From Porticoccaceae bacterium (GTDB taxonomy: Bacteria; Pseudomonadota; Gammaproteobacteria; Pseudomonadales; Porticoccaceae), in assembly GCA_029242085.1 (NCBI GenBank), contig JAQWUP010000029.1:51974-115973 (forward strand): a DNA stretch of 64,000 nucleotides, written 5' to 3'. Made by a program: the position numbers and the translations under genes. Below, piece by piece: positions 20,903-30,171 of the stretch. Within the stretch, counting starts at the first letter, position 1, and the number at the start of each line of letters is the position of its first letter. The notes under the pieces were generated by a model. That model did not search any database, was not told the origin of the DNA, and saw nothing but the letters and a program-made list of their open reading frames with translations.

Positions 20903-23401
20903 CTAAGATTTAGATCGCGGCTTTTTCTTTTTTCCAGTCCCTTTTTTCGCCATTGCAGTATTGCCCGAGCCCACTCTGGTTTTGCTGAGGCCAGGCTTGC
21001 GCTTCTTTGAGCCAGCCTTTTTCTTGCCCGCCGCTGCGGATTTCTTGCTCTGCTTGCCTCGACTCTTACGTTTTCTCTCATGCTCTGCCGCCATCTCTTT
21101 AGCAGTGGGAGAGGCCTTAACCTTTCTCGGGCTCTTTGAGGTGCCGCCACCATTGGTCTCAGCTTTACCTGTTTCAACCAATTCAAAATCAATTTTGCGC
21201 TCTTCCAAATTAACGCGAACCACTTTCACACTAAGCTTCTGCCCCAAACGAAATATCCGGCCGCTGCGCTCGCCCACCATACGGTGCTGGGAGGCCTCAT
21301 GGTAGTAATAGTCTTTGGGTAAGCCGGTAACATGGATCAAGCCCTCCACATAGAGGTCATCAAGCATAACGAACAGGCCAAACCCGGTAACCGCACTAAC
21401 CACACCGGTATACTGCTCGCCCACTCTGTCCATCAAGTATTCACACTTCAACCAATTGACAACATCTCGAGTGGCCTCATCGGCGCGCCGCTCTGTCACC
21501 GACAGATGCTCACCAACATTGTTCAAACGCTCAATCTCATAGGGATAGATGGCTTGCGTCGCTAAAGTGCCTGCACCTTCCACGCGCTGAACATGGGATA
21601 TTTTCTTTTTGCTTCTTATCAGGCTGCGAATCGCCCGATGGACCAGCAAATCGGCATAGCGACGAATGGGGGAGGTAAAGTGTGTGTAGGCATCAAATGC
21701 TAAACCGAAATGACCTAGATTTTCCGGCTGATAAACCGCCTGACTCATAGAGCGAAGCATAACGGTCTGAATAACTGTCGCGTCGTCACGACCTTTGATC
21801 GAGCGCAGTACTCGCTGGTAGTCCTCAGGCTGAGGATCGTCACCACCACCAAGCCCTATCCCCAACTCCCCAAGAAAATCGCGCACGGATGACAGTCGCT
21901 CTTCGCTGGGACCCTCATGAACTCTAAACAATGCGGGGATTTTCACTTTCTCTAAAAACTCTGCCGAACAAACATTGGCACATAGCATGCACTCTTCAAT
22001 AAGGCGGTGAGCCTCGGTGCGGTCAACGGGAATAATTTGACTGATCTTGCGCTGTCCATCAAACAGGATACGTGTTTCTTTAGTATCAAAATCAATGGCG
22101 CCCCGCTTGGCGCGACGACGGTGAAGCACTTTATACATATCGTGCAATGCATCGACCTGAGGCACTATCGAAGCAAATTGTTTGCGCACACCTGAGTCAT
22201 TACCCTTTTCCTTCTCGGCAATGATATGCGCCACCTGGGTATAGGTCATCCGCGCATGAGAATGCATAACGGCCTCAGAAAACTGGTAGCGAGTAATATC
22301 ACCTTCTGCGCTGACCTGCATCTCACAGACCATACAGAGTCGGTCTTCGGCGGGATTTAAAGAACATAGCCCATTGGAGAGTTTTTCTGGCAGCATGGGC
22401 ACTACATGATTGGGAAAGTACACTGAATTGCCGCGCTCAAAGGCTTCTTTATCAAGAGCCGAGCCAACACCAACGTAATGAGACACATCGGCAATAGCGA
22501 CAGTCAGGGTCCAGCCACCACGAGGCTTGGGATAGCAGTGCACCGCGTCATCGAAGTCTCGAGCATCTTCTCCATCGATCGTAATCAAAGGTGTTTTTCT
22601 GAGATCAACGCGAAATCCCGGATCCTGCACCTGATCGGGGATTGCATCAGTTTCAATCACAACTTCCTCATTCCAAATATGGGGAATGCCATAGTTGCGA
22701 ATGGACATTTCAACTTCTAATCCCGGATCCAAGTGCTCGCCCAACACCTCTGTGATATGCCCTACCGGTAAACTATTGCGTGAAGGTGGCTCAATAATAT
22801 CCACTACCACTATCTGACCGGTCTTAGCCGCACCCTGCCCATCTGCAGGTATAAGGATATCCTGGCTAATACGAGGATTATCAGCCCGCACAAAGTTAAT
22901 ACCACTCTCGCGGAAATAGCGCCCAACAATCTGCAGCGTATTGCGCTCAACCACATCTACCAGACTCCCTTCGGGACGACCCCGTCGATCCCAACCGGCA
23001 ATTCGCACTAAGACGATATCCCCGTCGAATACACGGCGCATTTGGGAACTGGAGAGATAAATATCCTGACCATCACCCTCTACTGGATGCACAAACCCAT
23101 AACCTTCAGGATGACCAATCACTCGACCTTTGACTAAATTAAGCTTGTCCAATGTCCCGTAGCCACCGCGACGATTGCGCGCCACCTGACCATCGCGCTC
23201 CATGGCACGCAGGCGTCGGCGCATAGCTTCAATCTGCTCTTCATCAGTTAGATTAAGGGCGACACAAATTTCTTCATGGGTCACAGGACCAGCACTTTCG
23301 CGCAGGTAATCGAGAACAAATTCACGACTAGGTACCGGGCGATCGTAGTTGGCCGCTTCTCGGGAGGCAAATGGGTCAAAGTTTTTGCTTTTTTTAGACA
23401 T
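20903..23401 (-). CDS. rnr: Ribonuclease R
   Basis: RNase R is a processive 3'-5' exoribonuclease that degrades structured RNA. The 832-residue protein has an N-terminal winged-helix part, two cold-shock domains, the RNB catalytic domain with TIDGEDARDFDDAV (metal-binding Asp cluster), an S1 domain (about 660-740) and an extended Lys/Arg/Ser-rich tail of about 90 residues. Such basic tails help RNase R bind structured RNA. The gene is convergent with DUF484 and is separated by an upstream terminator from whatever is transcribed in the 23.6-23.95 kb gap. Confidence 0.97.
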   Translation of the reverse strand: MSKKSKNFDPFASREAANYDRPVPSREFVLDYLRESAGPVTHEEICVALNLTDEEQIEAMRRRLRAMERDGQVARNRRGGYGTLDKLNLVKGRVIGHPEGYGFVHPVEGDGQDIYLSSSQMRRVFDGDIVLVRIAGWDRRGRPEGSLVDVVERNTLQIVGRYFRESGINFVRADNPRISQDILIPADGQGAAKTGQIVVVDIIEPPSRNSLPVGHITEVLGEHLDPGLEVEMSIRNYGIPHIWNEEVVIETDAIPDQVQDPGFRVDLRKTPLITIDGEDARDFDDAVHCYPKPRGGWTLTVAIADVSHYVGVGSALDKEAFERGNSVYFPNHVVPMLPEKLSNGLCSLNPAEDRLCMVCEMQVSAEGDITRYQFSEAVMHSHARMTYTQVAHIIAEKEKGNDSGVRKQFASIVPQVDALHDMYKVLHRRRAKRGAIDFDTKETRILFDGQRKISQIIPVDRTEAHRLIEECMLCANVCSAEFLEKVKIPALFRVHEGPSEERLSSVRDFLGELGIGLGGGDDPQPEDYQRVLRSIKGRDDATVIQTVMLRSMSQAVYQPENLGHFGLAFDAYTHFTSPIRRYADLLVHRAIRSLIRSKKKISHVQRVEGAGTLATQAIYPYEIERLNNVGEHLSVTERRADEATRDVVNWLKCEYLMDRVGEQYTGVVSAVTGFGLFVMLDDLYVEGLIHVTGLPKDYYYHEASQHRMVGERSGRIFRLGQKLSVKVVRVNLEERKIDFELVETGKAETNGGGTSKSPRKVKASPTAKEMAAEHERKRKSRGKQSKKSAAAGKKKAGSKKRKPGLSKTRVGSGNTAMAKKGTGKKKKPRSKS

Positions 23402-23561
23402 AGTTTTTTCTAGGCTGAGCGCCTGATAAATAAAGGCTTATGATCGGTAGTCTATGTCTTATATGACGGCGAGTAAAAGAAATTCGCGCAAAAGGTAACG
23501 AGTCCTGCAATCTGTATGGCTAAGAGGCTAAAGTATAGTCAGACAACCATTTAGACGGGCA

Positions 23562-23587
23562 TAAAAAAGCCCCGTAAAAACGAGGCT
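23562..23587 (-). terminator. Intrinsic terminator in the rnr-kinase gap
   Basis: On the minus strand AGCCTCGT, a TTTT loop and ACGGGGCT form an 8-bp stem with one mismatch, followed by TTTTTT. It lies 160 bp upstream of rnr and 370 bp after the hybrid kinase stop, so it must end a transcript that comes from the kinase operon or starts in the gap. Confidence 0.75.
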
Positions 23588-23760
23588 CAAATAAAACTGG
23601 ATGGAATAACATTAAAATCTAAAGAGGGATTGACCCGCGCCTTCCATAGCGCACGACATCCTAGTCGTCTGTACTGCACAACTGGTAGCAAACGAAAGTA
23701 AAAGTAACTGAGCGAGCATCTGTCCTTTGAAGTCAACTCCCTGTCAACCGAGCTCTATAA
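23562..23760 (-). ncRNA. Candidate Csr/Rsm-type regulatory small RNA
   Basis: This 554-bp gap between rnr and the hybrid kinase has no convincing ORF. Read on the minus strand toward the terminator at 23562-23587, it contains a hairpin ACGAC/GTCGT whose loop is UAGGAU, so the site reads ACUAGGAUGU, close to the known CsrA-preferred ACARGGAUGU. The next hairpin is GCGC/GCGC with loop UAUGGAAG, and upstream are AAAGGACA and CAGGGAG. Multiple GGA motifs, two of them in hairpin loops, plus an intrinsic terminator resemble RsmY/RsmZ/CsrB RNAs. A half-site TGTAAG of the GacA/UvrY box lies at 23787-23792. The 5' end is only a guess (a weak TATAGA at 23754-23759). No homology search was possible. Confidence 0.38.
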
Positions 23761-23899
23761 ACATCCTGTCTATCAGTACCACCTTTCTTACAGCAGTGTA
23801 GGTCTGTGTATTTTTACCAGTAAAGTCCCTGTTAAAGCTTCATGCCAAGGAGTCAACGTACATTTAAGATAAGACAGTCAGGCGAGAAAAGAAATTACA

Positions 23900-23953
23900 C
23901 TGACGAGTTAATACTAAAGTATTAGTTTTCACACCCGTTTTTAGACTCGTCAG
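23900..23953. repeat. Nested inverted repeat just after the hybrid kinase gene
   Basis: CTGACGAGT (23900-23908) pairs with ACTCGTCAG (23945-23953), and directly inside the left arm TAATACT-AA-AGTATTA (23909-23924) forms a second hairpin. It starts three bases after the kinase stop. With no U-run it is not a classical terminator; an mRNA 3'-end stabiliser or operator are alternatives. Confidence 0.55.
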
Positions 23954-23955
23954 CG

Positions 23956-26196
23956 CTAACAGGAATCTGGAACCAGATAGCCCTCAACATGTTCACGGAT
24001 GCGCTGTACTTTCTTGATATTCTCTTCTGTATCCAAGGCGCCATAAGCAGCTCTAAATTCCAGTACCTGCTCTCTCAGCTCAGTCATACCATAGAGCCCA
24101 CATAGGCCCATAAGATCATGGATAATCTGGCGCTGGCTACTGTTTTCCCCTGATCTCAGCTGCAGATCCAGCTTATCAAGGTTCTCATACAGTGCCTCTT
24201 TTAACTCTTCGACCGGTATCACTGAAGCTAGTAGTCCGCCTCCGGAATTTGGGCTGATTTCGTTCATATCATTTAGCGAACTGAGAATACTGTTCACCAG
24301 ACTCACTTCATCAACTGGCTTAGATTGAACACTGACAGCGCCAGCCGTTAGCATGCGCTGTTGCTCCATAGGCGTTATATCAGCGGTCAAGCCAATAATT
24401 GGCGGGCTTTCGCCAGACTGTTGCATAATCGTTTCACAGGCGGTGACACCGTCGACAACCGGCATGTGGATATCCATTAGCACCACATCCACATGGAGAT
24501 CACCTGCAATCTCAATCGCTTCCAAACCGTTATTAGCCACCAGACAATCAGCGCCATAGCCGCGCAAAAGTTTGACAATTAATTTCTGATTAAAAGGGTT
24601 ATCTTCCGCCAATAAAATAGACAATCCAGCCAAAACTTGCTCAGCAAGCACCGCTTGATCATCCTCTAACGGCGATAGGGTATTTACTTCAAAAAGTCGG
24701 CAGGTAAAACTAACCACCGTACCCTTACCTATCTCGCTCTCAATTTTGACGTCCCCGCCCATAGTCTGCGCTAGGCGCTTGCATATTGACAGGCCTAGAC
24801 CTGTGCCACCGAAACGACGATTAATCGAGGTATCTTCCTGAGCGAAGGGGTCAAACAATAAAGCTATTTTATCTGCGGCTATGCCTTTGCCAGAATCAGT
24901 TACGGCGCAGTCCAGAACCACATGATCACCGTCACTCGTCTGCCGCTTAATGTCGACTGAGACAAATCCGCTATCAGTGAACTTAATCGCATTACTCACC
25001 AGATTACTGAAAATCTGCGCCAAACGCACAGGGTCGCCGCTCAACTGCCTAGGCACATCATCGGCAATATTGCATGTTAGCGAGAGATTTTTTTCGTCGG
25101 CGCGGGGACGATGAATTGCTACTAAATCAGTAAACCACTGATCCATGTCAAAATTTATTTTTTCTAAAGTAAAGCCACCTAAATGGGCTTTGGAAAATTC
25201 CAAAATATCATCAATCATGGTCAGCAGCATAGTGGAAGAACTATCAATAATTCGCAAATGCTCTTGCCGTTTGGCAGGATCCTCTTCTGTAGCAAGTAGC
25301 TTCGAAAACCCGATCACCGCCGTTAAAGGGGTGCGCAATTCATGACTCATTCGAGCCAAAAACTGATCCTGAGCTTCCATAGCCTCTTCAAGTTCTATCA
25401 ATGTGATCTGCAACTGTACCGTGGCACGCGCTATTTCACTTTGCATATGCACATTGGATTCTCTAACGCTGGTCGCAAGCTGATTGATACCATAGGCCAG
25501 TTTACGAATCTCCATCGGACCATTTTCTGCGGCCAGCGAATCAAGTCCGCCAGCCTCCATCAGCTCAACAGTCTCAGTTAAGCTCTCTACCGGCCGCGAA
25601 ATACTGCGACCAATTCGCATCGACAGCCATGCAGCAATTAATAAACTCATGGTGGTCACAATTAAAGCGCCAAAAATTGCTTCTCGCTGCTCTTGCAGCA
25701 GTATCTTATCCGTGAGCTCAATGATTACCCAGCCCAAGGATTCAGCCTCAGGCTGCCCGACCTCGTCATAGTCCATAATTGGGATATCGTTGATCGTGAT
25801 AGGTGCGAAAAAATACCAGTGATGATCAATAAAAAATGGTAGACCTGAATCGAATGATCCAGAAATAAGCTGGGTGGATAATTTCACATCACCAATGCGC
25901 ACGGTACTTTTATCAAGCTCATTGTGAAAAATAATACCTGATACCGATGGAATATCGAGAACCGAGTAGCCCAGTGTTTCAAGCATAGCCTGATTGCCAG
26001 AGAACAAGGCAAACTCTGCATTTGAGGCCATTTGATGAACCGCGACCCGACCCGTATCTTGCAGATTATTGAGCAATACTGTTCGCTGACTGGTAATTAT
26101 GTACCAACCAAGGACCAGACTTAATAAGGTCAGTGGAATCAATGTTGTAAGTAGCAGTCGAGCATGAATACTTGCTGGTTTTCGATTGTCTCTCAT
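23956..26196 (-). CDS. Hybrid sensor histidine kinase (HAMP-HisKA-HATPase-REC-Hpt, BarA/GacS-like layout)
   Basis: A 746-residue inner-membrane kinase: TM1 at about 13-33, a periplasmic sensor region (about 34-172) without a domain I recognise, TM2 at about 174-192, HAMP (about 193-245), a coiled coil, HisKA with the phospho-His at about 285 in MSHELRTP, HATPase_c (GTGLGLSICKRLAQTMGG), a receiver with intact Asp in VVLMDIHMPVVDG and a C-terminal Hpt-like domain with His at about 693 (IIHDLMGLCGLYG). The order equals that of BarA/GacS. It starts 2 bp after the binding-protein gene, and the LuxR-type regulator at the head of the operon is its probable partner. The signal sensed is unknown. Confidence 0.9.
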   Translation of the reverse strand: MRDNRKPASIHARLLLTTLIPLTLLSLVLGWYIITSQRTVLLNNLQDTGRVAVHQMASNAEFALFSGNQAMLETLGYSVLDIPSVSGIIFHNELDKSTVRIGDVKLSTQLISGSFDSGLPFFIDHHWYFFAPITINDIPIMDYDEVGQPEAESLGWVIIELTDKILLQEQREAIFGALIVTTMSLLIAAWLSMRIGRSISRPVESLTETVELMEAGGLDSLAAENGPMEIRKLAYGINQLATSVRESNVHMQSEIARATVQLQITLIELEEAMEAQDQFLARMSHELRTPLTAVIGFSKLLATEEDPAKRQEHLRIIDSSSTMLLTMIDDILEFSKAHLGGFTLEKINFDMDQWFTDLVAIHRPRADEKNLSLTCNIADDVPRQLSGDPVRLAQIFSNLVSNAIKFTDSGFVSVDIKRQTSDGDHVVLDCAVTDSGKGIAADKIALLFDPFAQEDTSINRRFGGTGLGLSICKRLAQTMGGDVKIESEIGKGTVVSFTCRLFEVNTLSPLEDDQAVLAEQVLAGLSILLAEDNPFNQKLIVKLLRGYGADCLVANNGLEAIEIAGDLHVDVVLMDIHMPVVDGVTACETIMQQSGESPPIIGLTADITPMEQQRMLTAGAVSVQSKPVDEVSLVNSILSSLNDMNEISPNSGGGLLASVIPVEELKEALYENLDKLDLQLRSGENSSQRQIIHDLMGLCGLYGMTELREQVLEFRAAYGALDTEENIKKVQRIREHVEGYLVPDSC

Positions 26197-26198
26197 CC

Positions 26199-27203
26199 TT
26201 AATCAGCCTCTAAGACAGCGCGATAAAACTGCTCGCTTTTTAAATCGATATTCAAATTACTGGCCACTGACGAATTGAAGCTTATAGAAAAATAAGCAGC
26301 AGTATGAGAACCACCGGTATCTCCTAGAAATTCATTATCAATAAATTCAGCAGTTTGCTGAGCAACATTTTCAACTGAAGAGTAGATAGCAGCAAGTGCA
26401 CCAGCATCTAGATAGGTTTTTGAATAGGCAATGACTGGAACCTTGTATCTGTAGCTAAGCTGCAAAATCCACTTTGCGGTGGCAATGTTGACCCGTCGAT
26501 TATCCGGCACCGGTATGAAGACATCACTGCGTTTAATTATCGGCTCCAACAGGTGAATTGGATTATCCTCCAATCCTATATTTATCATCTTGGGAACCAT
26601 ATTGGCATCTGTTACATACTGAGCAAAATCATCTTCCCTTTTCTTCGATGAAGGCCCAGTCATTACCCCGGCAATTTTCGCCTCGGGTAGTATCAATTTT
26701 GCCAATCTGATACTTCGCTGGAAGGGCTGATCAAGGCAGATGGCAGATACATTAGCAGCATATGCTTGCATATTAGAGCCATAATATTTTTTGCTCAGCA
26801 AATTAAATGCGCTATCAGTGATTAATACAGCGAGCACTGGCTGTTGTGGTTTCGATTTCATCACTGTTTCAGAGGCCATAGCACCAACGGTGACAATAAA
26901 GTCTGGCTTAAAGTTGAGATTTCTAGTGACAAAATTCTTTTCTACATCGGTAACAAATTGATAGATAGTCCCTGTCTGGCCATGCAAATTTCGCTGCACT
27001 AATGCAGTGAGATCTGTATAAATTTTGGCCTGCTTACTGATAACAAACAGAACGCGGCTTTCCTTGCTAACATTTGATTCAGCAATAACTGTAGGTACTG
27101 AGCAAATAAATAGTGCAACCACCAATACCTGAGTTTTAATCACGCATTGCAACTTAGAGAGGGACGCTTTAAACGACATCTCAGACGAATCCCAATCCAG
27201 CAT
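26199..27203 (-). CDS. Orphan ABC-type periplasmic substrate-binding-like protein
   Basis: A 334-residue exported protein (326 if the second Met at 27179 is the start, which puts a normal n-region before the hydrophobic VLVVALFICSVPTVIAES). The mature part resembles the ABC-transporter substrate-binding family of COG2984/TrpX type: VLFVISKQAKIY, FIVTVGAMASETVMK, VLAVLITDSAF and VPVPDNRRVN-like segments with two Rossmann-type lobes. No permease or ATPase gene is nearby. It lies 25 bp after the TonB receptor and 2 bp before the hybrid kinase, so a sensory rather than a transport role is likely (inference). Confidence 0.75.
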   Translation of the reverse strand: MLDWDSSEMSFKASLSKLQCVIKTQVLVVALFICSVPTVIAESNVSKESRVLFVISKQAKIYTDLTALVQRNLHGQTGTIYQFVTDVEKNFVTRNLNFKPDFIVTVGAMASETVMKSKPQQPVLAVLITDSAFNLLSKKYYGSNMQAYAANVSAICLDQPFQRSIRLAKLILPEAKIAGVMTGPSSKKREDDFAQYVTDANMVPKMINIGLEDNPIHLLEPIIKRSDVFIPVPDNRRVNIATAKWILQLSYRYKVPVIAYSKTYLDAGALAAIYSSVENVAQQTAEFIDNEFLGDTGGSHTAAYFSISFNSSVASNLNIDLKSEQFYRAVLEAD

Positions 27204-27228
27204 TTAAGTCGCTATTGTGGTTCATGAC

Positions 27229-29262
27229 TCAGGGGATACCTATTTCAAAACCAAGAACATATTGAGTTTTAAAGGCATTGATTTCATAGAACTCAAAATA
27301 ATCAGATCCCACATTTTGTACAGTGAAAGATAGCTCTACATTTGAGTTATTTAAATTGATTTTTTTAGCTGCTTTCAAATCAACACGGGTGTACTTGTCT
27401 AACTGAGAACCCTTTGGATGTCTCGTACCAGACTTATAATTAATCATGGTACTCAGACTCAATCTATCGTCGGTTGTATAATTCACTAGCAATCCCGCAC
27501 TGTGCCCTGGCGAATTGACCTCTAGATCCCGGTATTCAACGTGTGGGGTACTCCGCCAAAGTCGCTTACCAGTAGATTTCACATAGCTATAGTTAGCATG
27601 AACTAGAAAGTTATTATTGGGTCGATACTGAGCCTGCCACTCAGCACCTTGAACGTCGATACTTTCAGTGTTGTCACGTATATTGATTTGTCCATCGATA
27701 TCCGCATACTGCTCTCGACGCTCACCAATAACACCTCTTAGTTTTTCATTGAAAATACGCAGATCGATGGACAGACTAGCATTTAAAAATGAGCCCATAT
27801 AACCAATTTCCGAACTCTTTAGCTGTTCAGGGTTAATATGTGGATCAGAAACAATACTGCCGTCTAGAATCATGTCTTCGTTATAGCGAATATAGGTTTT
27901 CTGATTACTCTCAAGAAGCGTTGGCGCACGATAACCACGATTAAATGCTAACCTTAACGTTTGGTTATCCGCTAACTGGAAGTTACTCGCACCACGGAAG
28001 GAGCTAAATTTTTCTGAATCATCATGTTCACTAATAACCCCTCCATTGAGCACAATGCGATCGCTTGCAGTCCACTGAAAATTGGCATAGGCTCGAATAG
28101 AATTTTCGGAAATACCGTCCTGGGAATCAAAAAAATCTTCACTCTTTACACGGTCGAACCTTAACCCAATACCCGACACAGCTCGGAAGTCATCCCATTG
28201 AGTAAATAGCGTTCTGAATTCTGCATCCCATCTCTCTGACTCACCGCTGCTCTCACCATCTATAATCAGCTTATCCGGAAGCTGTAAAAGTGCAGTTTTG
28301 GTTGGGCTATCAGGCAACCCCGCTAGCGCCTCATGAAAACCGAGTGGTTCCACGTAATCCGTAATCTCTAATAAATTATGATAGACGATAAATTGGTGTT
28401 TATTGCCCTTTTCAGTTAAGTGATCCCACTGTAAATGCTGGTATTGATAGTCTAATTTACGCGGAAATGAATCTCTTTTGCCAACACCTATATCACTGTC
28501 ACTGGCCCCAAATTTTATTTCCAGACTATTGCTGGCAGAGGGAGTCCACAGCCCTTTAAACGACAGCGTAATCGTCTCTGCACCATCATCGAGGATCAAA
28601 TTGTTAAAATCATCAAATCCTTCATTACTTCGGTAGCTCAGTCTAGTGCGGTAATTTAGTTCGCCCGCTGCTCCAGCGTAACTTAATGAGCCATTGCGGA
28701 TGCTATTGCTGCCACCCTCACTGCGCAGATTCCAGCCACTATCAATAAGTGGAGAGCGAGTAATAATATTTATTGACGCCAGAAAAGCGTTACTACCATC
28801 CGCGGGGGCATTGGCTCCGCGAACGACTTCAATATGATCGATATCAGCGAGATCTACGCCCAATGTAGTCCATTCCACCGATGAGAAAAGCGATTCATAG
28901 ACCGATCTTCCGTCGACTTTCACCTCCAGTCGTCGGGGATAGCTATTACCCAAGGTATGGTAGGTTACCCCGGGGCGATTGGCATTGACGAAATAGGTCT
29001 GTAAACCCGGCACCATACGCAGTAAATCGACCACATCCAGTGCTGGAGAGGCATCTATCATACGCCGATCAATGATGGTCACTGAGGCTGGTGCCTCTGG
29101 TAGAGTCTGATCCATATGGGTAACACTATTGACTCGCTGGATATCCACCAACAGATCGCCCTCCGTTACCATAGAATCACCTACGGTAAATTCAGATATC
29201 ACCAATGCCATTACAAGAAGCATTGGAGCTGTATTTTTTTTTGTTGTTTTGAATATCATCAT
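27229..29262 (-). CDS. TonB-dependent receptor of a regulatory operon
   Basis: A 677-residue outer-membrane receptor. A signal sequence covers about residues 10-28; DLLVDIQRVNSVTH shortly after it is a plausible TonB box. The plug domain (about 50-160) has PASVTIIDRRMI, DLLRMVPGLQ, VDGRSVYESLF and IEVVRGANAPADGSNA; the rest is a beta-barrel ending in YVLGFEIGIP, slightly atypical because the last residue is not aromatic. Ligand unknown. It is preceded by a LuxR-type regulator (35-bp gap) and followed by the binding protein and kinase genes. Confidence 0.88.
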   Translation of the reverse strand: MMIFKTTKKNTAPMLLVMALVISEFTVGDSMVTEGDLLVDIQRVNSVTHMDQTLPEAPASVTIIDRRMIDASPALDVVDLLRMVPGLQTYFVNANRPGVTYHTLGNSYPRRLEVKVDGRSVYESLFSSVEWTTLGVDLADIDHIEVVRGANAPADGSNAFLASINIITRSPLIDSGWNLRSEGGSNSIRNGSLSYAGAAGELNYRTRLSYRSNEGFDDFNNLILDDGAETITLSFKGLWTPSASNSLEIKFGASDSDIGVGKRDSFPRKLDYQYQHLQWDHLTEKGNKHQFIVYHNLLEITDYVEPLGFHEALAGLPDSPTKTALLQLPDKLIIDGESSGESERWDAEFRTLFTQWDDFRAVSGIGLRFDRVKSEDFFDSQDGISENSIRAYANFQWTASDRIVLNGGVISEHDDSEKFSSFRGASNFQLADNQTLRLAFNRGYRAPTLLESNQKTYIRYNEDMILDGSIVSDPHINPEQLKSSEIGYMGSFLNASLSIDLRIFNEKLRGVIGERREQYADIDGQINIRDNTESIDVQGAEWQAQYRPNNNFLVHANYSYVKSTGKRLWRSTPHVEYRDLEVNSPGHSAGLLVNYTTDDRLSLSTMINYKSGTRHPKGSQLDKYTRVDLKAAKKINLNNSNVELSFTVQNVGSDYFEFYEINAFKTQYVLGFEIGIP

Positions 29263-29297
29263 TTACCTTTTTATAATTTACCAATGAGTCGACATAG

Positions 29298-29969
29298 CTA
29301 TCTATTCGATTCAGATGTTTCAGATAAGCCTAATTTTTGGCCCAAAATACCGGCCTGAGTACGGTTACTTAAACCCAGCGCCCTTAACATGGCACTGACA
29401 TGAACTTTTACTGTGTTCTCAGAAAGATCGAGTTCACGAGCAATTTGTTTATTGGATCGTCCCTGAGTGATACAGAGTAAAATATCCATCTGCCGCTGTG
29501 TTACCAGACCGGCAATAATTTCAATATCAGCACCAGAATCAACTTCATCCATAACTCTGGCCACTTCTGGCATTGACTCCACCAGAGATGCCGGAACATA
29601 CCGCTCGCCCGTCAAGGCCTTGGAAATAGCGTCAAAAAGTGCATCTTTAGGCGCTGATTTAGTTACAAATCCCGCGGCACCAAAGTCGAGACATTTACGA
29701 ATATGAGCAGGGTTTTCTGTCGCAGACAGGACTATTATCGGCAGTTTTGGGTAGCTCTCACAGAGCATCTCAATAAAGTTAAAACCACCTGCTCCGCCGG
29801 GCATAAAAAGATCGACGATGGCAAGATCAATAGTGTTTTGGGCAAGAATGGTTAAGGCGGTATCACCGTGGTCAGTGGTGGTAACTTCAATATTGTCAAA
29901 CTCTTCGCTCAGTGTCGCTTTAAGACCAAGACAAACGAAAGCATGATCATCTACGATGAGAACGTGCAT
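29298..29969 (-). CDS. NarL/LuxR-family response regulator
   Basis: A 223-residue two-domain regulator. The receiver (about 1-120) has the acidic pair D7/D8 in LIVDDH, phosphoacceptor Asp53 in AIVDLFMPGG, Ser in IVLSATE and Lys in FVTKSAPKDAL. The C-terminal LuxR-type HTH (about 150-215) reads LTQRQMDILLCITQGRSNKQIARELDLSENTVKVHVS with the normal recognition helix. It heads a minus-strand unit with the TonB receptor, binding protein and hybrid kinase; phosphotransfer from the kinase's Hpt domain is the simplest model. Confidence 0.93.
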   Translation of the reverse strand: MHVLIVDDHAFVCLGLKATLSEEFDNIEVTTTDHGDTALTILAQNTIDLAIVDLFMPGGAGGFNFIEMLCESYPKLPIIVLSATENPAHIRKCLDFGAAGFVTKSAPKDALFDAISKALTGERYVPASLVESMPEVARVMDEVDSGADIEIIAGLVTQRQMDILLCITQGRSNKQIARELDLSENTVKVHVSAMLRALGLSNRTQAGILGQKLGLSETSESNR

Positions 29970-30171
29970 GTTTCATTCCTTGTGTTCACTTCCATATGGG
30001 AGATTCATGCAAGCGCTCCCTGCCCGATGAAATACTAGGTTGCCCTCTTATCTGGCAACACCTTTTAGAATGGCTTCAACCAATTCACCAAGGCATATAT
30101 TACTCGGGGTTTGAACTATTAGAAAGGCCTATCAGGTAAACCTATTGGGGAGTATTGAGGCAGAACAAGAG

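Noticed and set aside
23589-23700. Possible tRNA because of the GGGTCAATCCC T-arm-like segment
   Set aside because: The loop is five, not seven bases, and no acceptor stem, anticodon arm or CCA could be assembled; tmRNA and RNase P signatures were also looked for and not found.
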